A stretch of DNA of 18,153 nucleotides, taken from contig CANFOR010000026.1 in NCBI GenBank assembly GCA_947448675.1, positions 1 to 18,153 on the forward strand, written 5' to 3'. Below, one piece after another: positions 1 through 7,983 of the stretch (positions within the stretch are counted from its first letter, which is position 1; each line of letters begins with the position of its first letter). Below the pieces are notes generated by a model. The model worked only from the letters and a program-made list of their open reading frames with translations. It was not told where the DNA came from and made no database searches. The stretch is from Betaproteobacteria bacterium. GTDB taxonomy: Bacteria > Pseudomonadota > Gammaproteobacteria > Burkholderiales > Burkholderiaceae_C. A program made the position numbers and the translations under genes.

Positions 1-1357
1 CCAAGCCATTGGGCGTGTCAGCCGCAAAACCAATGTTGAAGTACTGCTTGTAGACCAAGGCGTCGCCGTCTAAGCTGGCGTTGAACTCGGGGAATTTTTG
101 CAGGGCCGCCACCACCGCCTTGATGACGAAGGCCAACATGGTGACCTTGACGCCACTCTTCTCATTGGCCTTGTTGGTGCCCACGCGAAAGGCTTCGAGC
201 TCGGTGATGTCGGCCTCGTCATTGTTAGTGACGTGGGGGATCATCACCCAGTTGCGGTGCAAGTTGGCGCCGCTGATTTTCTTGATGCGCGAGAGCTCTT
301 TGCGCTCGACCGCGCCAAACTTGGCAAAGTCCACCTTGGGCCAGGGCAGCAGGTTCAGGCCTGCGCCGTCGCCGCTGCTGTGGCTTGCCGCCGGGGCCTT
401 GGCGGCAATGGCTTGGGTTTGCGCCGTGCCGCGCATCACGGCCTGGGTAAAGCTTTGCACGTCGTCTTGCGTGATACGGCCCTTGGGCCCCGAGCCCGGC
501 ACTTCGGCCAGGGGCACGCCCAGCTCGCGCGCAAACTTGCGCACGGAGGGTGAGGCATGTGGCAGGCCTAAAAATGCGCTCCCAGGTGCTGCACCGGGCT
601 TGTGGGCGGGTGCCGCAACTGCGCTGAGCGTTGCTGCATTCGCTACTGAATGAATAGCTGCAGACGCAGTATGGGCGGGCGTTGCAACCGTATTGGCTGC
701 TGCAACAGGGTTTGCTGCAGCAGCGCTTACTGGGGTGGCAGGCGCTGCGCTGGTTGCGCCTTGCAACAGCAGCACCAGGTCGCCAATGTTGACCTTGTCG
801 CCGAGCTTGACGTGAATGGCTTGCACCACACCGGCGGCGCTGGAGGGGATCTCCATCGCGGCTTTGTCGGACTCCACCGTCATCAAAGACTGCTCCAGCT
901 TGACGCTGTCACCGACCTTGACCATCAGCTCGATCACGGCTACGTCTTTGAAGTCGCCAATGTCGGGGATGCGCACTTCAATCGCGCTCGTTGGGCTCGC
1001 ACTGGCGGCTACACTGGCAACTGCGTTGGCAGCGGCAGGCGCTACAAAAACAGGAGCTGCAGACGCATTACTGGCGGGCGTTGCAGCCGTTTTTTTCTCT
1101 GTTACAGGGTTTTCTGCAGCAGCCGATTCGAGCAACAAAACCACCGAACCCTGTTTGACTTTGTCGCCCATTTTCACGCGCAACTCTTTCACCACGCCCG
1201 CTGCCGAGCAGGGAATTTCCATCGAGGCTTTGTCGCTCTCGACCGTGATGAGCGACTGCTCGGCCTTGACGCTGTCGCCCACTTTGACCATCAGCTCGAT
1301 GACGGTGACTTCATCAAAATCGCCAATGTCGGGCACTTGAATTTCTAGCATTGCCAT
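1..1357 (-). CDS. aceF: Dihydrolipoamide acetyltransferase, E2 of pyruvate dehydrogenase (C-terminus cut by window edge)
   Basis: E2 moves the acetyl group from E1 via swinging lipoyl-lysine arms to CoA and forms the core of the PDH complex in the cytoplasm. The reading frame stays open from ATG 1357 (AGGAG-like GGAGAC just upstream) to the left edge, giving 452 codons with no stop. I see two lipoyl domains: one near residues 4-77 with ESDKAS (lipoyl Lys43) and one near 124-198 with ESDKAA (Lys165). Ala/Pro/Thr-rich linkers follow each. A peripheral E1/E3-binding domain lies near residues 266-304 (SPSVRKFARELGV...GPKGRITQDDV). The start of the catalytic acetyltransferase domain follows and reaches the conserved NIGFAADTPNGL strand at the edge; the catalytic His motif is outside the window. 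It lies 19 nt downstream of aceE, so the two are one operon; lpdA would be expected next but is not visible. The linkers carry the repeat described separately. Confidence 0.96.
   Translation of the reverse strand, partial: MAMLEIQVPDIGDFDEVTVIELMVKVGDSVKAEQSLITVESDKASMEIPCSAAGVVKELRVKMGDKVKQGSVVLLLESAAAENPVTEKKTAATPASNASAAPVFVAPAAANAVASVAASASPTSAIEVRIPDIGDFKDVAVIELMVKVGDSVKLEQSLMTVESDKAAMEIPSSAAGVVQAIHVKLGDKVNIGDLVLLLQGATSAAPATPVSAAAANPVAAANTVATPAHTASAAIHSVANAATLSAVAAPAHKPGAAPGSAFLGLPHASPSVRKFARELGVPLAEVPGSGPKGRITQDDVQSFTQAVMRGTAQTQAIAAKAPAASHSSGDGAGLNLLPWPKVDFAKFGAVERKELSRIKKISGANLHRNWVMIPHVTNNDEADITELEAFRVGTNKANEKSGVKVTMLAFVIKAVVAALQKFPEFNASLDGDALVYKQYFNIGFAADTPNGL
641..694 (-). repeat. Linker repeat, copy in second aceF linker (residues 222-239)
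   Basis: Encodes NTVATPAHTASAAIHSVA. It aligns without gaps to the copy in the first linker (1040-1093), 399 nt away. That spacing is 33 nt more than the distance between the lipoyl lysines. The core GCAACGCCCGCC is shared with phaZ. Confidence 0.7.
1040..1093 (-). repeat. Linker repeat, copy in first aceF linker (residues 89-106)
   Basis: Encodes KTAATPASNASAAPVFVA. The DNA core GCTGCAACGCCCGCC is identical to that in phaZ, and the flanks keep the same reading frame. Flanking plus-strand bases (AAAACAGGAGCTGC) resemble the interspersed repeat family. Confidence 0.7.
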
Positions 1358-1376
1358 GTCTGTCTCCGCAGAAAAT

Positions 1377-4121
1377 TTAAGCGTAAAGGGGGTTGATTTT
1401 GTCGGCCTTGATGCCGTACTTGGCAATCGCCTCGGCCACCTTGGCCACGGGCAGGGTGCCGTCTTCGCTCAGCGCTTTGAGCGCCGCCAGCACGATGTAG
1501 TGGCGGTTCACCTCAAAGTGCTCGCGCAGTTTGCTGCGGAAGTCGCTGCGGCCAAAGCCGTCGGTGCCCAGCACTTTGAAGTTGCGGCCACCTTTAGACG
1601 AAGCCTGCACATAGGGCCGAATTTGCTCGGCGTAGGCCTTCATGTAGTCGGTTGACGCGACCACGGGGCCAGCGTGCTTTTCGAGCTGTTGGGCCACGAA
1701 GGACACCTGCGGCGTGTCCATGGGCTGCAGCAGGTTGTGGCGTTCGCAGGCTTGGCCGTCGCGCGCCAACTCGTTGAAGCTGGGACAGCTCCAGACGTTG
1801 GCCGACACGCCCCAGTCTTTCTCTAACAGCTCTTGCGCAGCCAGGCTTTCGCGCAGAATCGTGCCGCTGCCCAGCAGCTGCACGCGGGGGGTTAACTTTG
1901 CGCCTTCTTTGCACAAATACATGCCCTTGATGATCTGCTCTTCGGTGCCGGGCGTCAGGCCGGGCATGGGGTAGTTCTCGTTCAGCAGGGTGATGTAGTA
2001 GTAGACGTTCTCTTGCTTTTCCACCATGCGCTTCAAGCCGTGGTGGAGGATGACGCCGACCTCGTGCGCAAAGGTCGGGTCGTAGCTGATGCAGTTGGGA
2101 ATGGTGCCCGCCAGGATGTGGCTGTGGCCGTCTTCGTGCTGCAGGCCTTCGCCGTTGAGCGTAGTGCGGCCACTGGTACCGCCTAGCAAGAAACCGCGCG
2201 CCTGCATGTCGCCCGCCGCCCAGGCCAGGTCGCCAATGCGCTGGAAACCAAACATTGAGTAGTACACGTAAAACGGCACCATGATGCGGTTGCTGGTGCT
2301 GTAGCTGGTGGCCGCGGCAATCCAGCTGCTCATGCCGCCCGCCTCGTTAATGCCTTCTTGCAAAATTTGCCCGGCCTTGTCTTCTTTGTAGTACATCACC
2401 TGGTCTTTATCGACCGGGGTGTACTGCTGGCCTGCAGGGTTGTAGATGCCCACTTGGCGGAACAGACCTTCCATGCCAAAGGTGCGCGCTTCGTCCACCA
2501 AAATCGGCACGATGCGCGGGCCCAGGGCTTGGTCGCGCAGCAGCTGCGTCAAGAAGCGCACATAGGCTTGCGTGGTGGAGATTTCACGGCCCTCGGCAGT
2601 GGGCTCCATCACGGCTTTGAAGACCTCGAGCGAGGGCACGGTAAAGCTCTCGTCGGCCTTGGTGCGGCGGTGTGGCAGGTAGCCGCCCAGGGCTTTGCGG
2701 CGCTCGTGCAGGTACTGCATTTCGGGCGTGTCGTCGGCCGGTTTGTAGAAAGGCAACGCAGCGATTTGGCTGTCTGGGATGGGAATGTTGAAGCGGTCGC
2801 GGAAGGCCTTGATGTCTTCGTCGCTGAGCTTCTTGGTTTGGTGCACGGTGTTCTTGCCCTCGCCAATTTTGCCCATGCCAAAACCCTTCACGGTTTTGAT
2901 GAGCAGCACGGTGGGCTGGCCCTTGTGCTTCACAGCGCGGTCAAACGCAGCGTAGACCTTTTGCGCGTCGTGGCCGCCGCGCTTCAAGTTCCACACTTCG
3001 TCGTCGCTCAAATGCGCCACCATCTCTAGCGTGCGCGGGTCGCGGCCAAAAAAGTTCTTGCGCACGTAGGCACCGTCATTGGCTTTGAAGGACTGGTAGT
3101 CACCGTCATTGGTGTCCATCATCAGTTTTTTCAGCACGCCGTCTTTGTCGCGGGCCAAGAGCGCGTCCCAGCCACTGCCCCACAGCAGCTTGATGACGTT
3201 CCAGCCCGAGCCGCGGAACTCGCCCTCTAACTCTTGCACGATCTTGCCATTGCCGCGCACCGGGCCGTCCAAGCGCTGCAGGTTGCAGTTGACGATGAAG
3301 ATCAGGTTGTCTAAATTTTCCCGCGCAGCCAGAGAGATGGCACCCAAGCTCTCGACTTCGTCCATCTCGCCGTCGCCGCAGAACACCCAGACCTTACGAT
3401 TCTCAGTGTTGGCAATGCCACGGGCGTGCAGGTACTTTAAAAAGCGCGCTTGGTAGATGGCCATCAGCGGGCCCAGGCCCATCGATACCGTGGGGAACTG
3501 CCAAAATTCGGGCATGAGCTTAGGGTGCGGGTAGCTGCTAAGGCCCTTGCCATCGACCTCTTGGCGGAAATTGAGCAACTGCTCTTCGCTCAAGCGGCCT
3601 TCCAGGTAGGCCCGCGCATAGACGCCGGGCGACACATGGCCTTGGATGTAGATGCAGTCGCCGCCGTGCTCTTTGCCGGGCTCAGCGCTCTCGGCGTGCC
3701 AGAAGTGGTTAAAGCCTGCGCCAAACATATTGGCCAGCGAGGCGAAGGAGCCAATATGGCCGCCTAAGTCACCGCCGTCGGCTGGGTTGTGGCGGTTGGC
3801 CTTGACCACCATGGCCATGGCGTTCCAGCGCATGTAGGCGCGCAGGCGCTCTTCAATCTCGGCGTTGCCGGGGTTGTGCGCCTCGTCTTGTGGCTCGATG
3901 GTGTTGACGTATCCGGTAGTGGCCGAGAAGGGCATGTCGATGCCCTCTTGGCGCGCTTGTTCGAGCAGTTGTTCGAGCAAAAAGTGCGCACGCTCGCGGC
4001 CCTGGGCATTGGTGCCGCTGTGGGCGATGACGGCACGTAGCGCGTCGACCCACTCCCGCGTTTCTTGGGCGTCCGAGTCATTGGCCGCAGAGCCAAAAAG
4101 ATTGTCTGGAATGGCTGACAT
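1377..4121 (-). CDS. aceE: Pyruvate dehydrogenase E1 component (homodimeric type)
   Basis: E1 decarboxylates pyruvate using thiamine diphosphate and acetylates the lipoyl arms of E2, feeding acetyl-CoA to the TCA cycle and PHA synthesis. The protein is 914 aa, normal for the homodimeric AceE family (about 890-900). The ThDP/Mg motif GDGEMDE...NCNLQRLDG starts near residue 248. Other family hallmarks are GHISPG-like GHVSPGVYARAYLEGRL, the YYITLLNENYPMPG segment and a C-terminal GTDGFGRSD. I chose ATG 4121 (MSAIPDNLFG) because an AGGAG sits 6 nt upstream. The frame is open further up to an ATG at 4202, but those 27 residues are Cys/Trp/Pro-rich, unlike the family, and cover the likely promoter. 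It is first in the aceE-aceF operon. Confidence 0.97.
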   Translation of the reverse strand: MSAIPDNLFGSAANDSDAQETREWVDALRAVIAHSGTNAQGRERAHFLLEQLLEQARQEGIDMPFSATTGYVNTIEPQDEAHNPGNAEIEERLRAYMRWNAMAMVVKANRHNPADGGDLGGHIGSFASLANMFGAGFNHFWHAESAEPGKEHGGDCIYIQGHVSPGVYARAYLEGRLSEEQLLNFRQEVDGKGLSSYPHPKLMPEFWQFPTVSMGLGPLMAIYQARFLKYLHARGIANTENRKVWVFCGDGEMDEVESLGAISLAARENLDNLIFIVNCNLQRLDGPVRGNGKIVQELEGEFRGSGWNVIKLLWGSGWDALLARDKDGVLKKLMMDTNDGDYQSFKANDGAYVRKNFFGRDPRTLEMVAHLSDDEVWNLKRGGHDAQKVYAAFDRAVKHKGQPTVLLIKTVKGFGMGKIGEGKNTVHQTKKLSDEDIKAFRDRFNIPIPDSQIAALPFYKPADDTPEMQYLHERRKALGGYLPHRRTKADESFTVPSLEVFKAVMEPTAEGREISTTQAYVRFLTQLLRDQALGPRIVPILVDEARTFGMEGLFRQVGIYNPAGQQYTPVDKDQVMYYKEDKAGQILQEGINEAGGMSSWIAAATSYSTSNRIMVPFYVYYSMFGFQRIGDLAWAAGDMQARGFLLGGTSGRTTLNGEGLQHEDGHSHILAGTIPNCISYDPTFAHEVGVILHHGLKRMVEKQENVYYYITLLNENYPMPGLTPGTEEQIIKGMYLCKEGAKLTPRVQLLGSGTILRESLAAQELLEKDWGVSANVWSCPSFNELARDGQACERHNLLQPMDTPQVSFVAQQLEKHAGPVVASTDYMKAYAEQIRPYVQASSKGGRNFKVLGTDGFGRSDFRSKLREHFEVNRHYIVLAALKALSEDGTLPVAKVAEAIAKYGIKADKINPLYA

Positions 4122-4292
4122 GCTTGTCTCCTGTGAAGGGCATTGTGGGGGGGCGCAAATTGCGCGAGTCCACCAGCGCCTATTTAAGCACTGTGTGGGC
4201 ATGCGCCAAGTTTCTCACAGTTTGGCCAAAATTTCAAATAGTGTTTGTTGATTTCTTATTATGAAATTTAACTCTTCCCATCTTGGTTTAAA
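4122..4292 (-). promoter_or_regulatory. aceE upstream region: candidate promoter and palindromes
   Basis: This 171-bp AT-rich gap between dnaE and aceE holds no gene. On the minus strand TTGGCG (4204-4209) and TTAAAT (4182-4187) are separated by 16 nt and could be -35/-10 boxes (4/6 matches each to consensus). A 13-bp palindrome, GCGCAA-A-TTGCGC (4153-4165), lies just after the expected transcription start and before the ribosome site. A second perfect palindrome, TTTGGCCAAA (4221-4230), lies just upstream of the -35 box. Either could bind a regulator. The boxes are inference from sequence match only. Confidence 0.35.
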
Positions 4293-7200
4293 TCATTCGT
4301 AAACCACCTGCGCCTGCCCCTTGTCGGCCTGGGCTGTCCAAGCGGCCAGGGCTGCGTCGGAGGGGAAGAAGCGGGCCTCATCGCCCAACTGCAACTCTGC
4401 GGACGCGCCCTCGCGCACCAACTGCAAACGTACGCCCATACCGCGCCAGGCTTCGCCCTGCTCACTGCTCACGCGCTGGGCTGGAAAGTCTTTCAACATG
4501 CGGGCAATGTCGGGCGCCTTGCCGTTCACGGCCACGCGCAAAAACTTGCCGAAGCGGCAGCGCGCAGCGGGCAGATCCCAGACCTGGTTGACGGTGAGTT
4601 GAAAGCCGCCCGAGAAGCGGTCGGGCTGCAGCTTGCCGCTGACGATGATCAGCTCGTCGTCTTTGAGCAAGTTGCGGTGCAGGTTGATCAAAGCCTCGTC
4701 GGCGCGGGCTTCGACCATGCCGGTTTTGTCGTCGAGCTTGAACAGCGCGAGCTTGCCGCGCTGGCCGTTGATGACACGAAAGTCGCTCACGATGCCCGCA
4801 AACATGCGTGCCTCGCGGGTGTCTACCTTCAGGTCGGCCACGTCGCCCAGTGGGGTTTTGGCAAAACAGCGCACCTCGCGCTCGACCTCGTCAAACAAAT
4901 GGCCCGAGAGGTAAAAACCAATCGCAGTTTTCTCCAGCGACAGGCGCTCTTTGATGCTGTAGGGCATGGCCTGGGCCAGCGCGGGCTCTTGGGTGCTGGC
5001 ACCGTGGTTGTCGTCGCCGTCGCCCATGTCAAACAGGCCGCCTTGGTTGGCATTGGCTTCTTGCGCATCGGCAAAGTCCATGGCGCTCTCGAGCGAGGTC
5101 ATCAGCGCGGCGCGGTTGAGTTGCACAGCGTCAAAAGCCCCGGCCTTGATGAGCGCTTCCATCGCGCGTTTGTTGATCTTGCTGCGGTCCACCCGGGCGC
5201 AAAAATCAAACAGCGAGCTAAAAGGCCCACTCTCGCTGCCGCGCGTGCCCGCGCCCTGGCCTGTGCGCGCCGCCACAATGGCTTCAATGGCTTGCTGGCC
5301 AGTGCCTTTGACAGCGCCCAGGCCATAGCGGATCAGCTTGTCGCTGACGGGCTCAAAGCGGTAATTGCCACGGTTCACGTCGGGTGGCTCAAAGGCCAGG
5401 CCAAAGTTCTTTACAGCGTCTTCAAACAGCACTTTGAGCTTGTCAGTATCTTGAATCTCGACCGACATATTGGCGCAGAAAAACTCGGCCGTGTAGTGCA
5501 CTTTGAGCCAGCCGGTTTGGTAGGCTAAGAGCGAATACGCTGCAGCATGCGACTTGTTAAAGCCGTAGCCCGCAAACTTTTCCATCAGGTCAAAAATCTC
5601 GTCGGCTTTGGGCTCGGTAATGCTGTTTTTGGCCGCGCCGTCGCGGAAAATCTGCCGGTGCCGGGCCATTTCGTCGGCGTCTTTTTTGCCCATCGCACGG
5701 CGCAGCATGTCGGCGCCGCCCAAGGTGTAGCCGCCCAAGATTTGCGCGGTCTGCATGACCTGCTCTTGGTAGACCATGATGCCGTAGGTCTCGCTCAGCA
5801 TCTCGGCCACCAGAGGGTGCGGGTAGTCCACCACTTCGCGCCCATGTTTGCGCGCCACAAAGCTGGGGATCAGGTCCATGGGCCCCGGGCGGTACAGTGC
5901 GTTGAGGGCGATCAAATCTTCTAGGCGCGTGGGCTTGGCGTCTTTCAGCATGCCCTGCATGCCGCGGCTTTCAAACTGGAACACCGCCTCGGTTTTGCCG
6001 TCGGCAAAGAGCTTGTAGGTGGCCGCGTCTTTGAGCGGAATGCTCTCAAAATTAAAGCCCGCTTGGCCCGGGTGGCGGGCGCGGATAAAGTCTTTGGCGA
6101 TTTCTAAAATCGTCAGCGTGGCCAAGCCCAAAAAGTCGAACTTCACCAGGCCAATGGCTTCCACGTCGTTTTTGTCAAACTGGCTCACGGCCGACTCGCT
6201 GCCTGGCTGTTGGTAGAGCGGGCAAAAGTCGGTGAGCTTGCCCGGGGCGATCAGCACACCACCGGCGTGCATGCCGACGTTGCGCGTCATGCCCTCTAAC
6301 TTTTGCGCCAATTCGATCAAGGTTTTAACGTCTTCCTCGCTGGCGATGCGCTCGGCCAGCTGCGGCTCCATGTCGATGGCGTAATTGGTTTTGTCGTCTT
6401 TGTCTTTGTCGCTCGGCGGGTACTGCAAGGTCACGGCCTGGCCCGGCTTGTTCGGAATCAGCTTGCTGATGCCGTCGCAAAAACCATAGGCAAAGTCGAG
6501 CACGCGGCCCACGTCGCGAATCGCTGCACGGGCGGCCATGGTGCCAAAGGTGACGATCTGGCTGACGGCGTTTTTGCCGTACTTGTCTTTCACGTAGTCG
6601 ATTACGCGGTCGCGGTTGGCTTGGCAAAAGTCAATATCGAAGTCGGGCATCGACACCCGCTCGGGGTTCAAAAAGCGCTCAAACAGCAGGTTGTAGGCCA
6701 GCGGATCGAGGTCGGTGATGTTCAGCGCATAGGCCACCAGGGAGCCCGCACCCGAGCCGCGCCCTGGGCCCACCGGGCAGCCATTGTTTTTGGCCCAGTT
6801 GATGAAGTCGCCCACGATCAAAAAATAACCCGGAAAGCCCATCTTGACGATGGTTTGGATCTCAAACTCCAAGCGCTCTTGGTAGCGCGGGCGCTGGGCA
6901 TCGCGCTCGGCGGCGGCGGGGTAAAGCAAGGCCAGGCGCTGCTCCAAACCTTCGTGCGAAGCACTGCGAAAATAGGCCTCGATCGGCTCATTGTTCGGCG
7001 TAGGAAAGTCGGGCAGACGTGGCTTGCCCAGCTCGAGCGTGAGGTTGCAGCGGCGCGCGATTTCCACCGTGTTTGCGAGCGCCGAGGGCACGTCGGCAAA
7101 CAAGGCTTGCATGTGCGCGCTAGAGACAAAATACTGTTCGCGGCTAAAGCGGCGCACACGGCGCGGGTTGGCCAAAATTTCACCTTCGGCAATGCAGACT

Positions 7201-7838
7201 CGCGCCTCGTGGGCTTCGTAGTCTTCTTCGCGGTTGAACTGCACCGGGTGGGTAGCCACCACCGGCAGCTGCAGACCAGCGGCCAGTTGCACCGCGGCCA
7301 GCACATGGGCTTCGTCGTCAGTGCGGCCCGCGCGCTGCAACTCGATGTAAAAGCGGCCCGGGAAGATGCTGGCCAATTGCAGAGCCACGTCGCTGGCCCG
7401 CGACGCATCGCCCTGCACCAGGGCCTGGCCCACCGGCCCGGCCTGCGCGCCGGACAGGGCAATGAAGCCCTCGGCCAGCTCCTGCAGCCAAGCCAGTTTG
7501 ACCACGCTTTGCGCCTTGACGATGTTTTGCGTCCAAGCGCGTGAGATAAGCTCACACAGGTTCAAATAGCCTTGGCGGTTTTGCACCAAGAGCACGATGC
7601 GGCTGCTGGACAGCGGCTCGCTGCCCAAGCCGCTGAGCAAGACCTCGGCCCCCAGCACTGGCTTGATGCCCTTGCCGCGCGCCTCTTTGTAGAACTTGAT
7701 GGCCCCAAACAGGTTGCCAAAATCGGTGATAGCCAAAGCAGGCTGGCCATCGGCCTTGGCGGCAGCCACGGCTTCATCGATGCGGTTGGTGCCGTCAACG
7801 ACGGAGAATTCGGTGTGCAGGCGCAGGTGTACAAACAT
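4293..7838 (-). CDS. dnaE: DNA polymerase III alpha subunit (replicative polymerase)
   Basis: DnaE is the template-directed polymerase of the chromosomal replisome. The protein is 1181 aa, close to other proteobacterial DnaE (about 1160-1180). An N-terminal PHP domain opens with FVHLRLHTEFSVVDG. The polymerase core has PDFDIDF with catalytic Asp401 and Asp403, the same numbering as in E. coli, and the third Asp in LVKFDFLGL (Asp568). GPGRGSGAGSLVAY and GFNKSHAAAYS are also family signatures. QGGLFDMG near residue 932 is a good match to the internal beta-clamp binding motif. An OB-fold region (about 1000-1080) follows. I chose ATG 7838 because the conserved PHP sequence begins there; the frame is open 18 codons further up, and no strong Shine-Dalgarno decides it. 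It is transcribed divergently from phaZ. Confidence 0.97.
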   Translation of the reverse strand: MFVHLRLHTEFSVVDGTNRIDEAVAAAKADGQPALAITDFGNLFGAIKFYKEARGKGIKPVLGAEVLLSGLGSEPLSSSRIVLLVQNRQGYLNLCELISRAWTQNIVKAQSVVKLAWLQELAEGFIALSGAQAGPVGQALVQGDASRASDVALQLASIFPGRFYIELQRAGRTDDEAHVLAAVQLAAGLQLPVVATHPVQFNREEDYEAHEARVCIAEGEILANPRRVRRFSREQYFVSSAHMQALFADVPSALANTVEIARRCNLTLELGKPRLPDFPTPNNEPIEAYFRSASHEGLEQRLALLYPAAAERDAQRPRYQERLEFEIQTIVKMGFPGYFLIVGDFINWAKNNGCPVGPGRGSGAGSLVAYALNITDLDPLAYNLLFERFLNPERVSMPDFDIDFCQANRDRVIDYVKDKYGKNAVSQIVTFGTMAARAAIRDVGRVLDFAYGFCDGISKLIPNKPGQAVTLQYPPSDKDKDDKTNYAIDMEPQLAERIASEEDVKTLIELAQKLEGMTRNVGMHAGGVLIAPGKLTDFCPLYQQPGSESAVSQFDKNDVEAIGLVKFDFLGLATLTILEIAKDFIRARHPGQAGFNFESIPLKDAATYKLFADGKTEAVFQFESRGMQGMLKDAKPTRLEDLIALNALYRPGPMDLIPSFVARKHGREVVDYPHPLVAEMLSETYGIMVYQEQVMQTAQILGGYTLGGADMLRRAMGKKDADEMARHRQIFRDGAAKNSITEPKADEIFDLMEKFAGYGFNKSHAAAYSLLAYQTGWLKVHYTAEFFCANMSVEIQDTDKLKVLFEDAVKNFGLAFEPPDVNRGNYRFEPVSDKLIRYGLGAVKGTGQQAIEAIVAARTGQGAGTRGSESGPFSSLFDFCARVDRSKINKRAMEALIKAGAFDAVQLNRAALMTSLESAMDFADAQEANANQGGLFDMGDGDDNHGASTQEPALAQAMPYSIKERLSLEKTAIGFYLSGHLFDEVEREVRCFAKTPLGDVADLKVDTREARMFAGIVSDFRVINGQRGKLALFKLDDKTGMVEARADEALINLHRNLLKDDELIIVSGKLQPDRFSGGFQLTVNQVWDLPAARCRFGKFLRVAVNGKAPDIARMLKDFPAQRVSSEQGEAWRGMGVRLQLVREGASAELQLGDEARFFPSDAALAAWTAQADKGQAQVVYE

Positions 7839-7868
7839 GCCAATGATTTTGCCACGCCCACCCTTGTG

Positions 7869-7895
7869 CACTTGTAGGCACTTGCCTGGCACTTA
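7869..7895. repeat. Three phased CACTT(G/A) repeats upstream of dnaE
   Basis: CACTTG at 7869 and 7879 and CACTTA at 7890 are spaced 10 and 11 bp, about one helical turn. On the minus strand they read AAGTG and lie in the dnaE leader between the promoter and the start. They could be a binding site array or chance. Confidence 0.35.
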
Positions 7896-7904
7896 GCGGC
7901 ACAG

Positions 7905-7928
7905 ATTGGGGTTTGCACCCCAATTTTT
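7905..7928 (+). promoter_or_regulatory. Inverted repeat ATTGGGG-N6-CCCCAAT followed by T-run
   Basis: Perfect 7-bp arms (7905-7911 and 7918-7924) enclose a 6-nt loop and are followed by five T residues. It can be read as an operator lying directly upstream of, and touching, the place where the phaZ -35 box would be. It could also be a hairpin resembling an intrinsic terminator on the plus strand. No plus-strand gene lies upstream, so I favour the operator reading. The binding protein is unknown. Confidence 0.4.
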
Positions 7929-7983
7929 AGGCGCAGACCCTGTTATATTGCACTGCAACATACAAAGGCAACGAAGGACGCAC

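Larger units (their letters stand above)
7839..7983. promoter_or_regulatory. dnaE/phaZ divergent control region
   Basis: This 145-bp region drives two divergent genes. For phaZ (+) there is an extended -10, TGTTATATT (7941-7949), with no good -35 box at the usual distance. For dnaE (-) there is TATAAC (7942-7947) with TTGCCT (7966-7971) 18 nt away. The two -10 elements overlap on opposite strands. The phaZ ribosome site is AAGGA (7974-7978), 5 nt before its ATG. A perfect 7-bp inverted repeat and three phased CACTT repeats are listed separately. The promoter assignments are inferred from consensus matches. Confidence 0.45.

Noticed and set aside
4122..4202. Extended N-terminus of aceE from ATG 4202
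   Set aside because: The 27 extra residues are unlike the family, and the internal ATG 4121 has a good AGGAG; the upstream stretch looks like leader DNA.
4251..4267. Hairpin ATTTC-N7-GAAAT downstream of dnaE as a terminator
   Set aside because: The stem is short and AT-only at its ends, and no U-run follows on the minus strand.
6303..7544. Long plus-strand open frame (413 codons) opposite dnaE, and a 309-codon one at 4599-5528
   Set aside because: Both lie fully antisense to a clearly conserved polymerase gene, have His/Gln/Val-rich composition typical of mirror frames of GC-rich genes, and show no recognisable domain or ribosome site.
7905..7928. Intrinsic terminator on the plus strand
   Set aside because: The hairpin plus T-run shape fits, but no plus-strand gene precedes it; retained only as an inverted repeat and possible operator.
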